Shown here: piece after piece, positions 1 to 8,005 of the stretch | Numbering within the stretch: the stretch's first letter is position 1 | Layout of the letters: the number at the start of each line of letters is the position of its first letter | Assembly (NCBI GenBank): GCA_003166055.1 | Contig: PMWR01000638.1 | Span: forward strand, 1 to 15,879 | Direction of reading: 5' to 3' | Length of the DNA: 15,879 nt | Origin: Acidobacteriaceae bacterium | Lineage (GTDB): Bacteria; Acidobacteriota; Terriglobia; Terriglobales; Acidobacteriaceae | Position numbers and translations under genes: made by a program | The notes under the pieces: model-generated | What the model was told of the DNA's origin: nothing | Database searches by the model: none | The model's input: the letters and a program-made list of their open reading frames with translations, nothing else

Positions 1-381
1 GTTCGCCTTCGCCGCAGCACAGCCAATCCGGATGGTCCCGCTGACGAGGAAACCCTGGTCGGGGTTGACCAGGCCACGGGTCGTGTCTTCGTCGATCGAA
101 CCCGTTCCGGCAAAACGGACTGGTCCCCCGATTTTCCCGCCCGTGTGTCAGCGCCGCTGAAGCACCCGCAGGCAGGCGCCATCCCAATGGAGATCGTTGT
201 CGACAACAACTCCATTGAGGTCTTCGCTGAAGACGGCGAAACCGTTCTCACCAATCTCATCTATCCCGCGGCATCCAGCCAGGGTCTTGCATTTTATTCC
301 ACCGCGACGCCGCCAGGGTCAAGCCCGGCGCGCATTCGTGATCTGGAGTTTGTCCCGCTCGCACAACCCGCGGCAAAGTAG
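1..381 (+). CDS. GH32 fructan hydrolase (levanase/invertase type), C-terminal fragment
   Basis: This is the 3' end of an open frame that enters from the left edge; about 126 codons are visible. The residues fit the C-terminal beta-sandwich of glycoside hydrolase family 32. A GVDQATGRVFVDRTRSG stretch (codons about 21-37) is followed by VSAPL, then the family-typical VDNNSIEVFAEDGETVLTN segment and IYP. GH32 enzymes hydrolyse beta-fructosides such as sucrose, inulin or levan and are often exported. The catalytic N-terminal five-blade propeller lies outside the window, so substrate, export signal and catalytic residues cannot be checked. An internal ATG at 145 is not the real start, because the frame is open and homologous upstream of it. 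The gene is cut by the window edge, not demonstrably truncated. Confidence 0.82.
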   Translation, partial: VRLRRSTANPDGPADEETLVGVDQATGRVFVDRTRSGKTDWSPDFPARVSAPLKHPQAGAIPMEIVVDNNSIEVFAEDGETVLTNLIYPAASSQGLAFYSTATPPGSSPARIRDLEFVPLAQPAAK

Positions 382-620
382 CGGTTGAAGGCCGACAATC
401 CCGACGCTGTGAATCGCCCAGAGGCCATATTCGCGCGCCGCGCCGGCTTTTAACTCTTCAGACAGACTTGTCCAAAAGCGGCGACATGCGGATAATGAAG
501 TACCTGAAGATTGGGCCGGATCCACCTTTTTTCTCCTTTTCGACCACGGATTAATTCCTGCGTTCAGAGCGAATGCCGGCCTGATACGTCCATCGGTTCA
601 GACGTCCCCGCGAGGTCATT
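382..620 (+). other. Intergenic region and leader of the ADOP permease gene
   Basis: This is 239 bp with no convincing gene. The short minus-strand frames crossing it show no domain-like features. It holds a promoter candidate at 468-496, then about 118 bases of putative untranslated leader including a pyrimidine-rich run near 525-540. A GAGG at 612-615 serves the GTG start at 621. I see no clean intrinsic terminator for the upstream GH32 gene. Confidence 0.5.
468..496 (+). promoter_or_regulatory. Sigma70-like promoter for the ADOP permease gene
   Basis: A TTGTCC -35 element (468-473, 4 of 6 consensus bases) and a GATAAT -10 element (491-496, 5 of 6) are separated by exactly 17 bp. Transcription would start near 503 and leave a leader of about 118 nt. 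The call is by motif only; no start site is shown. Confidence 0.45.
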
Positions 621-3107
621 GTGGCCATCAAAAATCTTGCAATCGCCAGCCGGATACTGTGGAAGCACCCGGCATTCACCGTGACTGCGGTGCTGACCAT
701 CGCACTGGGAGTCGGTGCGAGCACAGCGATCTTCAGCGTGACCAATGCGGTGCTGTTGCGGCCGCTTCCATACAAAGATCCGGGCCGGCTGGTGATCGGC
801 GGCATGGACCTGCGCAAGCGCAACGTTCACGACCTGCCGTTCTCGAATGCCGATTACATCGATCTGCGCGAAGGCACCAAGGCGCTATTCACTGACATGG
901 CAGGCGTCTTTACCGGCCGCATGGTCGTCGCGCGCGAAGACGGCACGCCGGAACAGATTCGCTATGCCGTTGTCACCACAAACTTCTTCCAACTGACTGG
1001 CGCGAAGATTCTCTATGGTAGGGACTTCACACCTCAGGACGGACTGCCGCAGCCCCCGGCCCCGCCAGCGGACAGCCAGAACGCCGCAACCACGCGGCTG
1101 CCGCAGTTCGCCATTCTCAGCTACGAGTATTTCCGCAGGCGGTACGGCGCCAACCAGGCAATCATTGGCCACACCATGACGTTCACAGGGCGCTTCGGGC
1201 CGGTGATTGCCGGTGTCCTGGCGCCGGGCTTTCACCTTTACTTCCCGCCCTCGGCCGACGTGGAAGCCGCGCCGGACATCTGGATCGCCAACCGCCTGGA
1301 TTACGACGCGGCCAATCGGAAGAGTTTCAGCATATTCCCCATCGGCAAGTTGAAAGACGGAGCGTCTCTGGCCAACGCGCAGAGTGCCGCCGACCAGGTT
1401 GCGGCCCAGGCGCGCAAGGACTTCCCCATCTCCGGTTCGTCCGGTTACAGCATTGTGCTGGAGCCGATCAGGCAGCACCTGGTAGCCGAGGTGCGGCCGG
1501 CGATTCTCGCGCTGATGGGCTCGGTGATTTTTCTTCTGCTTATCGCGTGCGCCAACGTGGCCAATCTGCTGCTGGTGCGCGCGTCGTTTCGAGAACACGA
1601 GTTCGCAATACGCGCAGCCATGGGCGCCAGCCGGTGGCGGCTGATTCTTCCACTGCTAACTGAAGCTTGCCTGCTTGCGGCCATGGGCACAGTGCTGGGT
1701 CTTGGCCTGGGATGGGCCGGCATTCACGAGCTGCGCGTGCTGGCGCCGGCCAATCTGCCGCTGCTCGACGATGTGCGCATCGACGGCGTCGTGCTTGCGT
1801 ATACGGCGCTTGCCGGCCTGGCGGCCGCAGCCATCTTCGGCATCGCTCCCGCTTGGCGCGCATCGCAACCGGCGCTGATGAATGTGCTGCGCGGTACCAG
1901 CAGGACTGCCGGTCTGGCCAGCGGCGCAAGTCTTCGCAATCTGGTGGTGATGGCGGAAGTGGCGCTCAGCTTTGTCCTGTTGATCGGGTCCGGCTTGATG
2001 TTCCGCAGCTTTATGGAATTGCAGCGCGTCGATCCTGGTTTCGATCCGCACAACCTGCTGACGCTTCAACTGGTGGGCGCGCCGCTGCGACTCCAGACCC
2101 CGGAAGAACGTGCCGTGCTGATGGGCCAGATTGCACAGCGTTTGCGGGCGATTCCCGGTGTGCAAAGCGTGACCGCGTCGTTTCCGTTTCCGCTGACCGG
2201 GGAGTTCAGTCCGATTCGTTGGGGAACGGACGAGGCGCTGAAGGACCCAAGCCGATTCCAGGCCACGGAGTTTCAGGTTGTTCTTCCCGGATATTTTGAA
2301 ACCATGCGCACGCCTGTGCTGGATGGACGCACGTTTACCGACGAAGACAATCTGCCGGGGCGCAACCGCGTGGTGATTGACGACAAGCTTGCGAAGAAGG
2401 CCTTCCCCGGCGAGTCGGCGGTAGGGAAGCGCATCCTCATCCGTATTCGCACCCCCGAACCGGAATGGGTTGAGGTGATCGGCGTGGTTGCGCATCAACG
2501 CACCACATCGCTTTCAGAGCCCGGGCGCGAACAGGTCTATTTCGCCGACGCATTCATGGGTTCCGGCTTTGTGCGCTCATGGGCCATTCGCACCAGCGGC
2601 AACGCGGGAAATTATTCAGAGGAAGTGCGCGCGGCCATCAAGGGTATTGACTCGCATCTTCTGATCACAAATATGGAAACGGCGGAGTCGGTGGTCAATC
2701 GCGCGCAGGCCGGCACACGCTTTTCGCTGCTGCTGATCTCTGTCTTCGCGTTGATCGCGGTCACGCTGGCTGGCATCGGGCTATATGGCGTGCTTTCGAC
2801 GGTAGTGCGGCAGCGCACCGCTGAGATTGGCGTGCGCATGGCGCTGGGCGCGGAGCGGGGCGACATCCTTCGGCTTATCGTCCTGCAAGGGCTGCGGCTG
2901 AGCGTGGTCGGCATCGTGATCGGAGTGGTTGCTGCCTTTGGGCTTGGTCGAGTAATTACGGCCATGCTGGTAGGAGTGAAGCCCACCGATCCGGCAACGT
3001 TCGCCGGCGTGACGGTGGTGTTCCTCGCGATCTCGACGCTGGCGGCATGGATTCCCGCGCGGCGGGCATCGATTCTCGATCCAACAAAGGCACTGCGCGA
3101 ACAGTAA
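621..3107 (+). CDS. ADOP/MacB-type ABC transporter permease (two MacB_PCD-FtsX halves)
   Basis: 828-residue inner-membrane protein starting at GTG 621, with GAGG five bases upstream. It has the duplicated layout of acidobacterial ADOP permeases. A first membrane helix lies near residues 18-46, followed by a MacB-like periplasmic core to about 285. The first FtsX block (about 293-415) carries the conserved FREHEFAIRAAMGASRWR loop. A second helix near 440-460 leads into a second periplasmic core. The second FtsX block (about 700-826) carries RQRTAEIGVRMALGA (730-744) and ends in PARRASILDPTKALRE. MacB relatives use periplasmic mechanotransmission to export peptides, macrolides or lipoproteins with a separate ATPase. 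No ATPase gene is adjacent, and no PadR-type regulator is seen upstream, so substrate and partner are unknown. The family call is firm; the transport role is inferred. Confidence 0.92.
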   Translation: MAIKNLAIASRILWKHPAFTVTAVLTIALGVGASTAIFSVTNAVLLRPLPYKDPGRLVIGGMDLRKRNVHDLPFSNADYIDLREGTKALFTDMAGVFTGRMVVAREDGTPEQIRYAVVTTNFFQLTGAKILYGRDFTPQDGLPQPPAPPADSQNAATTRLPQFAILSYEYFRRRYGANQAIIGHTMTFTGRFGPVIAGVLAPGFHLYFPPSADVEAAPDIWIANRLDYDAANRKSFSIFPIGKLKDGASLANAQSAADQVAAQARKDFPISGSSGYSIVLEPIRQHLVAEVRPAILALMGSVIFLLLIACANVANLLLVRASFREHEFAIRAAMGASRWRLILPLLTEACLLAAMGTVLGLGLGWAGIHELRVLAPANLPLLDDVRIDGVVLAYTALAGLAAAAIFGIAPAWRASQPALMNVLRGTSRTAGLASGASLRNLVVMAEVALSFVLLIGSGLMFRSFMELQRVDPGFDPHNLLTLQLVGAPLRLQTPEERAVLMGQIAQRLRAIPGVQSVTASFPFPLTGEFSPIRWGTDEALKDPSRFQATEFQVVLPGYFETMRTPVLDGRTFTDEDNLPGRNRVVIDDKLAKKAFPGESAVGKRILIRIRTPEPEWVEVIGVVAHQRTTSLSEPGREQVYFADAFMGSGFVRSWAIRTSGNAGNYSEEVRAAIKGIDSHLLITNMETAESVVNRAQAGTRFSLLLISVFALIAVTLAGIGLYGVLSTVVRQRTAEIGVRMALGAERGDILRLIVLQGLRLSVVGIVIGVVAAFGLGRVITAMLVGVKPTDPATFAGVTVVFLAISTLAAWIPARRASILDPTKALREQ

Positions 3108-3206
3108 GCCCTTCCACAATTGAAATAGCTTCGGTACACTGCGTTCATCGTCGTCTGAAACAGGGCCGCACCCTCACTTCCGGTCATTTTCACGGAGAAG
3201 AACGCC

Positions 3207-3923
3207 ATGCCTACTCGAGCCTCAATCCTTGCCGATCTCAAGAGCAAAGGTAAAGAGAATACGCGAAAAATCTATGCGCGCCACGGCATGCCCGCCGACC
3301 GCGTTTACGGCGTCAGCGTCGCCGACCTGAAGCTCATCGCCAAAACCATCAAAGGCCAGCAGGCGCTGGCCCTTGAACTCTACGCAAGCGGCATCATGGA
3401 CGCGATGTACCTCGCCGGCATGGTGGCCGACGGCGCGCAGATGAACCGCAAGCAGTTGAACGAGTGGGCCGAGGGCGCTGCCGAGATGCAGATGATCGCG
3501 GAATACACCGTGCCGTGGGTTGCGGTGGACAACGAGCACGGCCGCGAACTTGCTCTCGAATGGATGAAGTCGAAGAAGGAAAGAGTGGCGGCTGCCGGCT
3601 GGTCAACCTACTCCGGCCTGGTCGCTCTCAAACCCGATGCCGCCCTCGACCTCAAGGAGATTCAATCCCTGCTCGAAACCATTGTCGAGAAGATTCATAC
3701 TGCCCCGAACCGCGTCCGCTACACCATGAACAGCTTCGTCATCTCCGTGGGAAGCTATGTGAAGCCGCTGGAGAAGCAGGCCAAAGCCGCGGCGAAAAAG
3801 ATCGGGGAAGTCAGCGTCGATATGGGCGATACCGCCTGCAAAGTTCCTCTGGCCACCGCGTACATTGAGAAGGTGGAAGCCGCCGGCAAGTTCGGCCAGA
3901 AGCGCAAGACCATCCGCTGCTAA
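3207..3923 (+). CDS. AlkD-like DNA alkylation repair protein
   Basis: 238-residue soluble, helix-rich protein of the DNA alkylation repair (AlkD, HEAT-like repeat) superfamily. AlkD relatives are glycosylases that excise positively charged alkylated bases such as 3-methyladenine and 7-methylguanine. The start at ATG 3207 has GGAG (3194-3197) nine bases upstream. W104-V-A-V-D108 keeps the Trp-x3-Asp spacing I recall for the catalytic Trp109/Asp113 pair of Bacillus cereus AlkD. The Lys/Arg-rich tail (GQKRKTIRC) and the VDMGDTACKVPLA segment before it are typical of this bacterial subfamily. The gene appears monocistronic, 99 bp after the permease. Activity is inferred; this subfamily is more divergent than AlkC/AlkD proper, and the equivalent of the DNA-contacting Arg148 could not be placed. 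Confidence 0.8.
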   Translation: MPTRASILADLKSKGKENTRKIYARHGMPADRVYGVSVADLKLIAKTIKGQQALALELYASGIMDAMYLAGMVADGAQMNRKQLNEWAEGAAEMQMIAEYTVPWVAVDNEHGRELALEWMKSKKERVAAAGWSTYSGLVALKPDAALDLKEIQSLLETIVEKIHTAPNRVRYTMNSFVISVGSYVKPLEKQAKAAAKKIGEVSVDMGDTACKVPLATAYIEKVEAAGKFGQKRKTIRC

Positions 3924-4100
3924 AGCGGAATCCGGAATGCTTTTGAGCTCATCTGATCATTCCGCGCAACTAACCCCACCATACCGGGTCTACACAAGCC
4001 ATTGGTCCGTCTGCTGTGAGCCTCTCGATGAGTCTCAGGCGGCTTCGGACTGGCGCTTTCACTACGGGGAAATCCCGCATTCGGGGTACCGAGAGGGAAC

Positions 4101-5747
4101 ATGCGACCCCAAACCTGCTTGCCTTCGTCTTCGGCGCACCAGCGTCTGGCCGCCCTTGCCTCGTTGCCGCTCCTGCTCGCTTTTGCCCCGGCGGCGCACG
4201 CCCAATACCCTCAAGCTCAATATCCTCAATACGGCCAGCCCAGCCCCTATCCCCAGCAATATGGCCCCCCGCAGCCCGGCTCCCAATTCGGTCAACAGGC
4301 GCCCCTGAATCAGGCCCCCCTGAATCAGTCGTATGACCCGAATGATCCCCAGCCGGGCTACGCGCCAGCCCAACCCGGCTACGCTCCGGCCCAACCGCTG
4401 GCCCCGGAACAGCTTGAGCAGATGGTCGCCCCCATAGCCCTCTATCCAGACGCTCTGGTGGCCCAGGTGCTCGCTGCGGCCACTTACCCAGCGCAGGTGG
4501 TGGGCGCAGATCACTGGCTGCAAGCCCAGGGCTACGCCTCCCCCGACCAGATCGCCTATGGCGCCGACATGCAGGCCTGGGACCCCAGCGTGAAGGCCCT
4601 CACCGCGTTTCCCCAGGTCCTGGCCCAGATGGACCACGATCTGCAGTGGACCACCGATCTCGGCAACGCCTATTACAACCAGCCCCAGGACGTGCTCCAG
4701 ACCATACAGGTTTTGCGCCAGCGCGCCCAGGCCGCCGGAAACCTGCAGACCACTCCGCAGGAGGCCGTCAGCTATAACCAGGGATACATCCAGCTCGCTC
4801 CGGTCAATCCCCAGGTGGTTTACGTCCCCGCTTACAATCCATGGGACGTATACGGACAGCCCATTCAGCCCTATTCCGGCTTCTCTTTGCTTGGCTCGCT
4901 TGAGTCTCTCGCCGGCTCATCGCCGGTTCGATTCGGTCTCGGAATCGCCATGTCGGCCTTCAGCCACACACCGTTCGGCTGGGCTGGCTGGGCGCTGAAC
5001 TGGCTCACTCAGGCCGTCCTCTTCCATAACTCCAACTACACCTCGCAAAGCACCACCGTCGCCCACTGGAACAACTATCCCCACGGCGGCCTGCCTTCGC
5101 ATACACCCCGGGGCTACGGCGGCGATGCCCGACCGGCAACTGAGTTTGCCCGTTCCCAGGCTTACGGCGCGTACAATCGGCTCTCCCCCCAGGAGCCTTA
5201 CGCGCGCCAGCCAGTCCGCAATCAAAACGACAACCGGGCTAACTCAGCGTATCGTTCCGGCGACGCTATGAATCGCGGCTATCAGCAGCCAGTTCGACCG
5301 GCCATTCAAAACAACTATGCGTACAGCCGTCCGCAGCCGGCTATGACCGCACGCGAGCAAGCCTATGGACGCCCTGTTTCCGGCCATCAAGGCGGCTATC
5401 AGGCCGGATACCAGGGAGGCTACCAGCAGCCTTATGCCAGCCGACCCGCTATGGCGTATGCAAGCCCGCAGCACAACGACTTCGCCCAGCGTTCGTATTC
5501 GCCTGCGCCGTCCTACTCTGGGAACCGGGGTTCATCGTATGGCGGCTCCGCCTACGGCAACCGCGCCTTCGCCGGGTCCAAACCGGAGAAATCCGGAGGT
5601 TTTTTTGGCGGCCATAACTCCGAGAAATCTTACGGGAACTACAAGGCCCCGAAGAGCAACTTCAAGGAGCCCAAAGCGCCCAAAGAGCACTCCCACGGCG
5701 GCGGTCACTCCGGTGGCGGCGGCCACCATGGTGGCCATCGCCACTAA
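4101..5747 (+). CDS. DUF3300 exported protein with low-complexity tail
   Basis: 548-residue exported protein. ATG 4101 follows GAGAGG (4091-4096) at good spacing. Residues 1-34 form a signal peptide with likely cleavage at AHA|Q. A Pro/Gln/Tyr-rich segment (35-100) contains short tandem repeats. The DUF3300 domain spans about 103-250, with the hallmark LEQMVAPIALYPDALVAQVL, the DHWLQ and WDPSVKAL motifs, and VVYVPAYNPWDVYG. A hydrophobic Gly/Ala/Trp stretch near 258-315 could sit at a membrane. From about 330 the chain is Gly/Tyr/Gln/Arg-rich and disordered-looking, and it ends in a tail with seven His. DUF3300 has no established function. The composition suggests a periplasmic or outer-surface protein; metal binding by the tail is speculative. 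Its 3' end overlaps the convergent alginate lyase gene. Confidence 0.88.
   Translation: MRPQTCLPSSSAHQRLAALASLPLLLAFAPAAHAQYPQAQYPQYGQPSPYPQQYGPPQPGSQFGQQAPLNQAPLNQSYDPNDPQPGYAPAQPGYAPAQPLAPEQLEQMVAPIALYPDALVAQVLAAATYPAQVVGADHWLQAQGYASPDQIAYGADMQAWDPSVKALTAFPQVLAQMDHDLQWTTDLGNAYYNQPQDVLQTIQVLRQRAQAAGNLQTTPQEAVSYNQGYIQLAPVNPQVVYVPAYNPWDVYGQPIQPYSGFSLLGSLESLAGSSPVRFGLGIAMSAFSHTPFGWAGWALNWLTQAVLFHNSNYTSQSTTVAHWNNYPHGGLPSHTPRGYGGDARPATEFARSQAYGAYNRLSPQEPYARQPVRNQNDNRANSAYRSGDAMNRGYQQPVRPAIQNNYAYSRPQPAMTAREQAYGRPVSGHQGGYQAGYQGGYQQPYASRPAMAYASPQHNDFAQRSYSPAPSYSGNRGSSYGGSAYGNRAFAGSKPEKSGGFFGGHNSEKSYGNYKAPKSNFKEPKAPKEHSHGGGHSGGGGHHGGHRH
4299..4394 (+). repeat. In-frame tandem repeats in the DUF3300 N-terminal linker
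   Basis: Two in-frame duplications are visible. A 15-bp unit encoding APLNQ occurs at 4299-4313 and 4314-4328, differing by one base. A 21-bp unit encoding PGYAPAQ occurs at 4353-4373 and 4374-4394, differing at third-codon positions. Both lie in the Pro/Gln-rich linker before DUF3300, so copy number could vary without breaking the frame. Confidence 0.8.
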
Positions 5748-6849
5748 AAAAAATAGGCAAACTCAGGTTCTTCCAGTCGTAATCCGGCGGCAGTCCGCCC
5801 CATTGCCAGAACCGCGTGCTCCCCGCTTGCCGAATCCACGCCGAGAGCTGGGCAGCCTGAGACAAATCTGGGAACCGCTTGACATACGGAACCGCCCAGC
5901 CGATCGTCGCCCCCGAGATTTTGTCGGGAACATTCTGCTGGACCCCAGTAACCTTGGCAAAAATCTCAGGATGCTGTAATCCCGCCACGCAGAGCTTGAC
6001 CAGCCGGTGGATCGCGCCGTTCTTCTCCGCATACGCATCCACGCCGTTTGCCTCGCCCAGTTCTGCCAGCATCACCAGCGGAGCCAGCGCATACAGGTGA
6101 TAGTGCAGCGCCATGCCGGCGCGATCCAGCTCGCGCGGCAGCGCGCCATCGGGCCGGATGTCGCCCACCCCAATCTTGTAAGCGTCCAGGCCCCAGCGGA
6201 AATCGGTCTTGTCCTCGATCGCAATTCCTGCCGCCGCCACGGCGAATCCCGCCCAGTAGCCATGGTTGTTCCACGCGTCGCTGTTGGGGTTGCTGCGCTT
6301 CCCCTCAACGTAGTCGCGCGCACGGTTGGCCAGGCTGCCCAGCCATTTCTGGATCGCCTTGTCCTGGTCCGCAGTGCCCACACCGCTGTCCCGCACCTTC
6401 AGGTATGCCATTGCTACGCCGGCCAGCAGCCACTTCTGCTCATAGCTTCCCTGGCCCGTGGGCATTGCGGCTGACCACGCCTGCGCCTTCGCAGCGGCTT
6501 CAAGCAATGCATAGACGCACGATGCTCCTGCCCGGCTCCCCGTGGTTCGATACGCGTCGGCCGCTTGGCCCGCCCACTCGCCCAGATGCGTCGGCGCTTC
6601 GGTCGCGTCTCGAAAGGCCTTTTGTTTTACGGGATCGATGATCGAGTGGTGTTCGTCGGTGTAGTAGCTCTCCGCGTTGAGCGATTTGGCAAACGCAGGC
6701 GGCTGCGGACACGTGTAAGGCGCATCGGTCATGGTCACCGCCTGCCCATCCCACGGCGAGCGCAGGCGCTGCGCATACGCCGCCGGGCTCGCAGATCCTA
6801 GCGTCAGCAACACCAGACAGCCCGCGCCGATTTGAGCAAAAGACTTCAT
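5662..6849 (-). CDS. Secreted alginate lyase family protein (PL5/AlgL type)
   Basis: 395-residue frame with ATG at 6849 and GAGGA about ten bases upstream. Residues 1-26 are a signal peptide (cleavage AYA|Q), so the enzyme acts in the periplasm or outside. The body matches the alpha/alpha-barrel alginate lyase family, which cleaves mannuronate-rich polyuronates by beta-elimination. An N-terminal Lys/Tyr segment (about 55-100, including DEHHSIIDP) precedes N194-N195-H196-G-Y-W. Next come R243 and Y250 in LDRAGMALHYHLYALAPL. The Asn-His and the Arg-Tyr spacing of seven agree with the active site known for AlgL/A1-III. Homology appears to end near residue 363. The last 30 or so residues are Arg/Gly-rich antisense of the DUF3300 tail and may not be genuine. 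The true substrate could be another uronate polymer. Confidence 0.85.
   Translation of the reverse strand: MKSFAQIGAGCLVLLTLGSASPAAYAQRLRSPWDGQAVTMTDAPYTCPQPPAFAKSLNAESYYTDEHHSIIDPVKQKAFRDATEAPTHLGEWAGQAADAYRTTGSRAGASCVYALLEAAAKAQAWSAAMPTGQGSYEQKWLLAGVAMAYLKVRDSGVGTADQDKAIQKWLGSLANRARDYVEGKRSNPNSDAWNNHGYWAGFAVAAAGIAIEDKTDFRWGLDAYKIGVGDIRPDGALPRELDRAGMALHYHLYALAPLVMLAELGEANGVDAYAEKNGAIHRLVKLCVAGLQHPEIFAKVTGVQQNVPDKISGATIGWAVPYVKRFPDLSQAAQLSAWIRQAGSTRFWQWGGLPPDYDWKNLSLPIFFSGDGHHGGRRHRSDRRRGSALWALWAP
5713..5744. repeat. Imperfect inverted repeat with perfect 16-bp palindrome core
   Basis: GGCCACCATGGTGGCC at 5721-5736 is its own reverse complement. Flanking arms GTGGCG (5713-5718) and CGCCAC (5739-5744) also pair, separated by a 2x2 mismatch. 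The result is a 12-bp stem with a CATG loop. It lies in the Gly/His codons at the DUF3300 3' end and next to the A8 run at 5746-5753. The run is A on the plus transcript and precedes the hairpin on the minus transcript, so it is not a standard terminator for either gene. Confidence 0.75.
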
Positions 6850-6883
6850 CGCGGATTTATCCTCGCAGACTTACCAAGGTCAA

Positions 6884-6889
6884 ATTGTA
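6884..6889 (-). promoter_or_regulatory. -10 element for the alginate lyase gene
   Basis: Read on the minus strand this is TACAAT, 5 of 6 matches to the -10 consensus. It would start transcription near 6877, about 28 nt before the ATG and upstream of the GAGGA ribosome binding site. No good -35 sits at 17 bp; TTGAAG at 6904-6909 is only 14 bp away. The -10 is therefore a candidate only. Confidence 0.35.
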
Positions 6890-7027
6890 GCGCGCACCGC
6901 GATCTTCAAGCCGGGAAAGGCGCGAACCTCGCCAGGCAACGAGAATCCTTTGTTAACCAACCATGGCCTTCATCCGTTGTATGTGCAGAAGAGGCTCGAA
7001 GCCTTCTTCCCGCGAGGGGACATATCA

Positions 7028-7972
7028 ATGCACATCGATGGCCGCGTCAAACACAGGGTTCTCTTTTCCATAGCGCTGTCCGCCGTTCTCTTTGCCGGCA
7101 TTGCCGCCGCGCAGCCGCACTCGGCCGCACCGGCGCAGCTTCCCGCAGCCGCGTCGGCGGTGAGTGATCGGGACTTCGTTGCCACTCAGAATGAGCTCAT
7201 CAAATTGCTGCGTCTGAGTCCGACGCTCACCACCGTCGTCGCGCGCGATCCATCCCTGCTCGCCAACCAGGAGTATGTGAGCCGCAACAATCCCCAGCTT
7301 GCGCAGTTCCTTGCCGCACACCCTGAAATTGCCCGCAACCCCGACTACTACCTCTTTACGCGCGTGCATCGCGAAGACGGGGGAAATGACGAGGCCCTCG
7401 AACGCGCCGTCTGGCCGGAGTTTTCGCAGCCGCGTGAGTTTCATCGCGACGTAATGGACATCCTCGGCCCCTTCTTCGCTTTGCTTGCCTTCGCGTGCTT
7501 TCTCAGCGCACTCATCTGGATTATTCGCCAGATTCTCGAAAACCGCCGCTGGGGACGCATGTTCAAGCTACAAAGCGAAGTCCATGGCCGGCTGATTGAC
7601 AAGTTCAGCACCAGCCAGGAACTGGCCGCCTACATGAGCACCGATGCCGGCAGGCGTTTCCTTGAAGCTGCGCCCATCTCCGCCGGTATAGAGCCCGAAC
7701 AGCGCGTCCCCAACGCCGTTGCTCGCGTCCTCACCCCGCTGCAAATCGGCATCGTGCTGGTTCTGCTCGGCATCGGCCTGCTTCTGCTGCGTCACACCAG
7801 CCCCGACACTGAAGTTCCCATGCTGGTTCTTGGAACCGTGGTGCTGATGCCCGGACTTGGGTTTATCATCTCCGCAGGAGTCACCTGGGTGCTGGCGGCG
7901 CGCCTCGGCCTCATGCCCGACAGCGCCGCGGCCATCATCAAATCACCCTTCGACCCCAGGGAAAACCAGTGA
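7028..7972 (+). CDS. Exported multi-span membrane protein, first gene of the sigma operon
   Basis: The chosen start is ATG 7028, because GAGGGGA (7014-7020) sits seven bases upstream and a signal peptide begins there. A TTG at 6950 would add 26 unlikely residues. The product is 314 residues. It has a signal peptide (1-28, AAA|Q) and a periplasmic region to about 143 with a helical Pro/Asn/Leu pattern (DPSLLANQEYV, NNPQLAQFLAAHPEIARNP). A membrane helix follows at 146-168. A charged, probably cytoplasmic segment (170-232) carries RRWGRMFKLQSEVHGRL and TDAGRRFLEAAP. Two more helices lie near 236-254 and 264-292. I do not recognise a named domain with confidence. It lies 33 bp before an ECF sigma gene that overlaps its anti-sigma gene. 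That suggests a role in envelope sensing or as a sigma-regulated target; this is inference. Confidence 0.8.
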   Translation: MHIDGRVKHRVLFSIALSAVLFAGIAAAQPHSAAPAQLPAAASAVSDRDFVATQNELIKLLRLSPTLTTVVARDPSLLANQEYVSRNNPQLAQFLAAHPEIARNPDYYLFTRVHREDGGNDEALERAVWPEFSQPREFHRDVMDILGPFFALLAFACFLSALIWIIRQILENRRWGRMFKLQSEVHGRLIDKFSTSQELAAYMSTDAGRRFLEAAPISAGIEPEQRVPNAVARVLTPLQIGIVLVLLGIGLLLLRHTSPDTEVPMLVLGTVVLMPGLGFIISAGVTWVLAARLGLMPDSAAAIIKSPFDPRENQ

Positions 7973-8005
7973 GCCGCGAGGCCCACAACCGAGCTGAAAG
8001 GTACT

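Noticed and set aside
1656..2498. 280-codon minus-strand open frame inside the ADOP gene
   Set aside because: Antisense shadow of a firmly identified gene; Arg/His/Gln-rich composition and no domain-like pattern. The 885-1598 minus frame is rejected for the same reason.
3112..3140. Promoter candidate before the AlkD-like gene (TACACT at 3135-3140)
   Set aside because: The -10 matches 4 of 6, but the -35 at 17 bp (TTCCAC) matches only two bases and there is no TGn extension.
3922..3944. Possible intrinsic terminator after the AlkD-like gene (AAAGC ... GCTTTT)
   Set aside because: Only a 5-bp stem, AT-rich, with a 12-base loop and four T; too weak to call.
3924..4100. Short gene between the AlkD-like and DUF3300 genes
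   Set aside because: The only frames crossing it are shadows extending from neighbours, without start-site support or recognisable sequence.
5713..5756. Bidirectional intrinsic terminator at the DUF3300/alginate lyase junction
   Set aside because: On the plus transcript the stem is followed by A, not U; on the minus transcript the U run comes before the stem.
6950..7027. TTG start for the sigma-operon membrane protein
   Set aside because: The extra 26 residues precede the signal peptide and have no ribosome binding site; ATG 7028 has a strong one.
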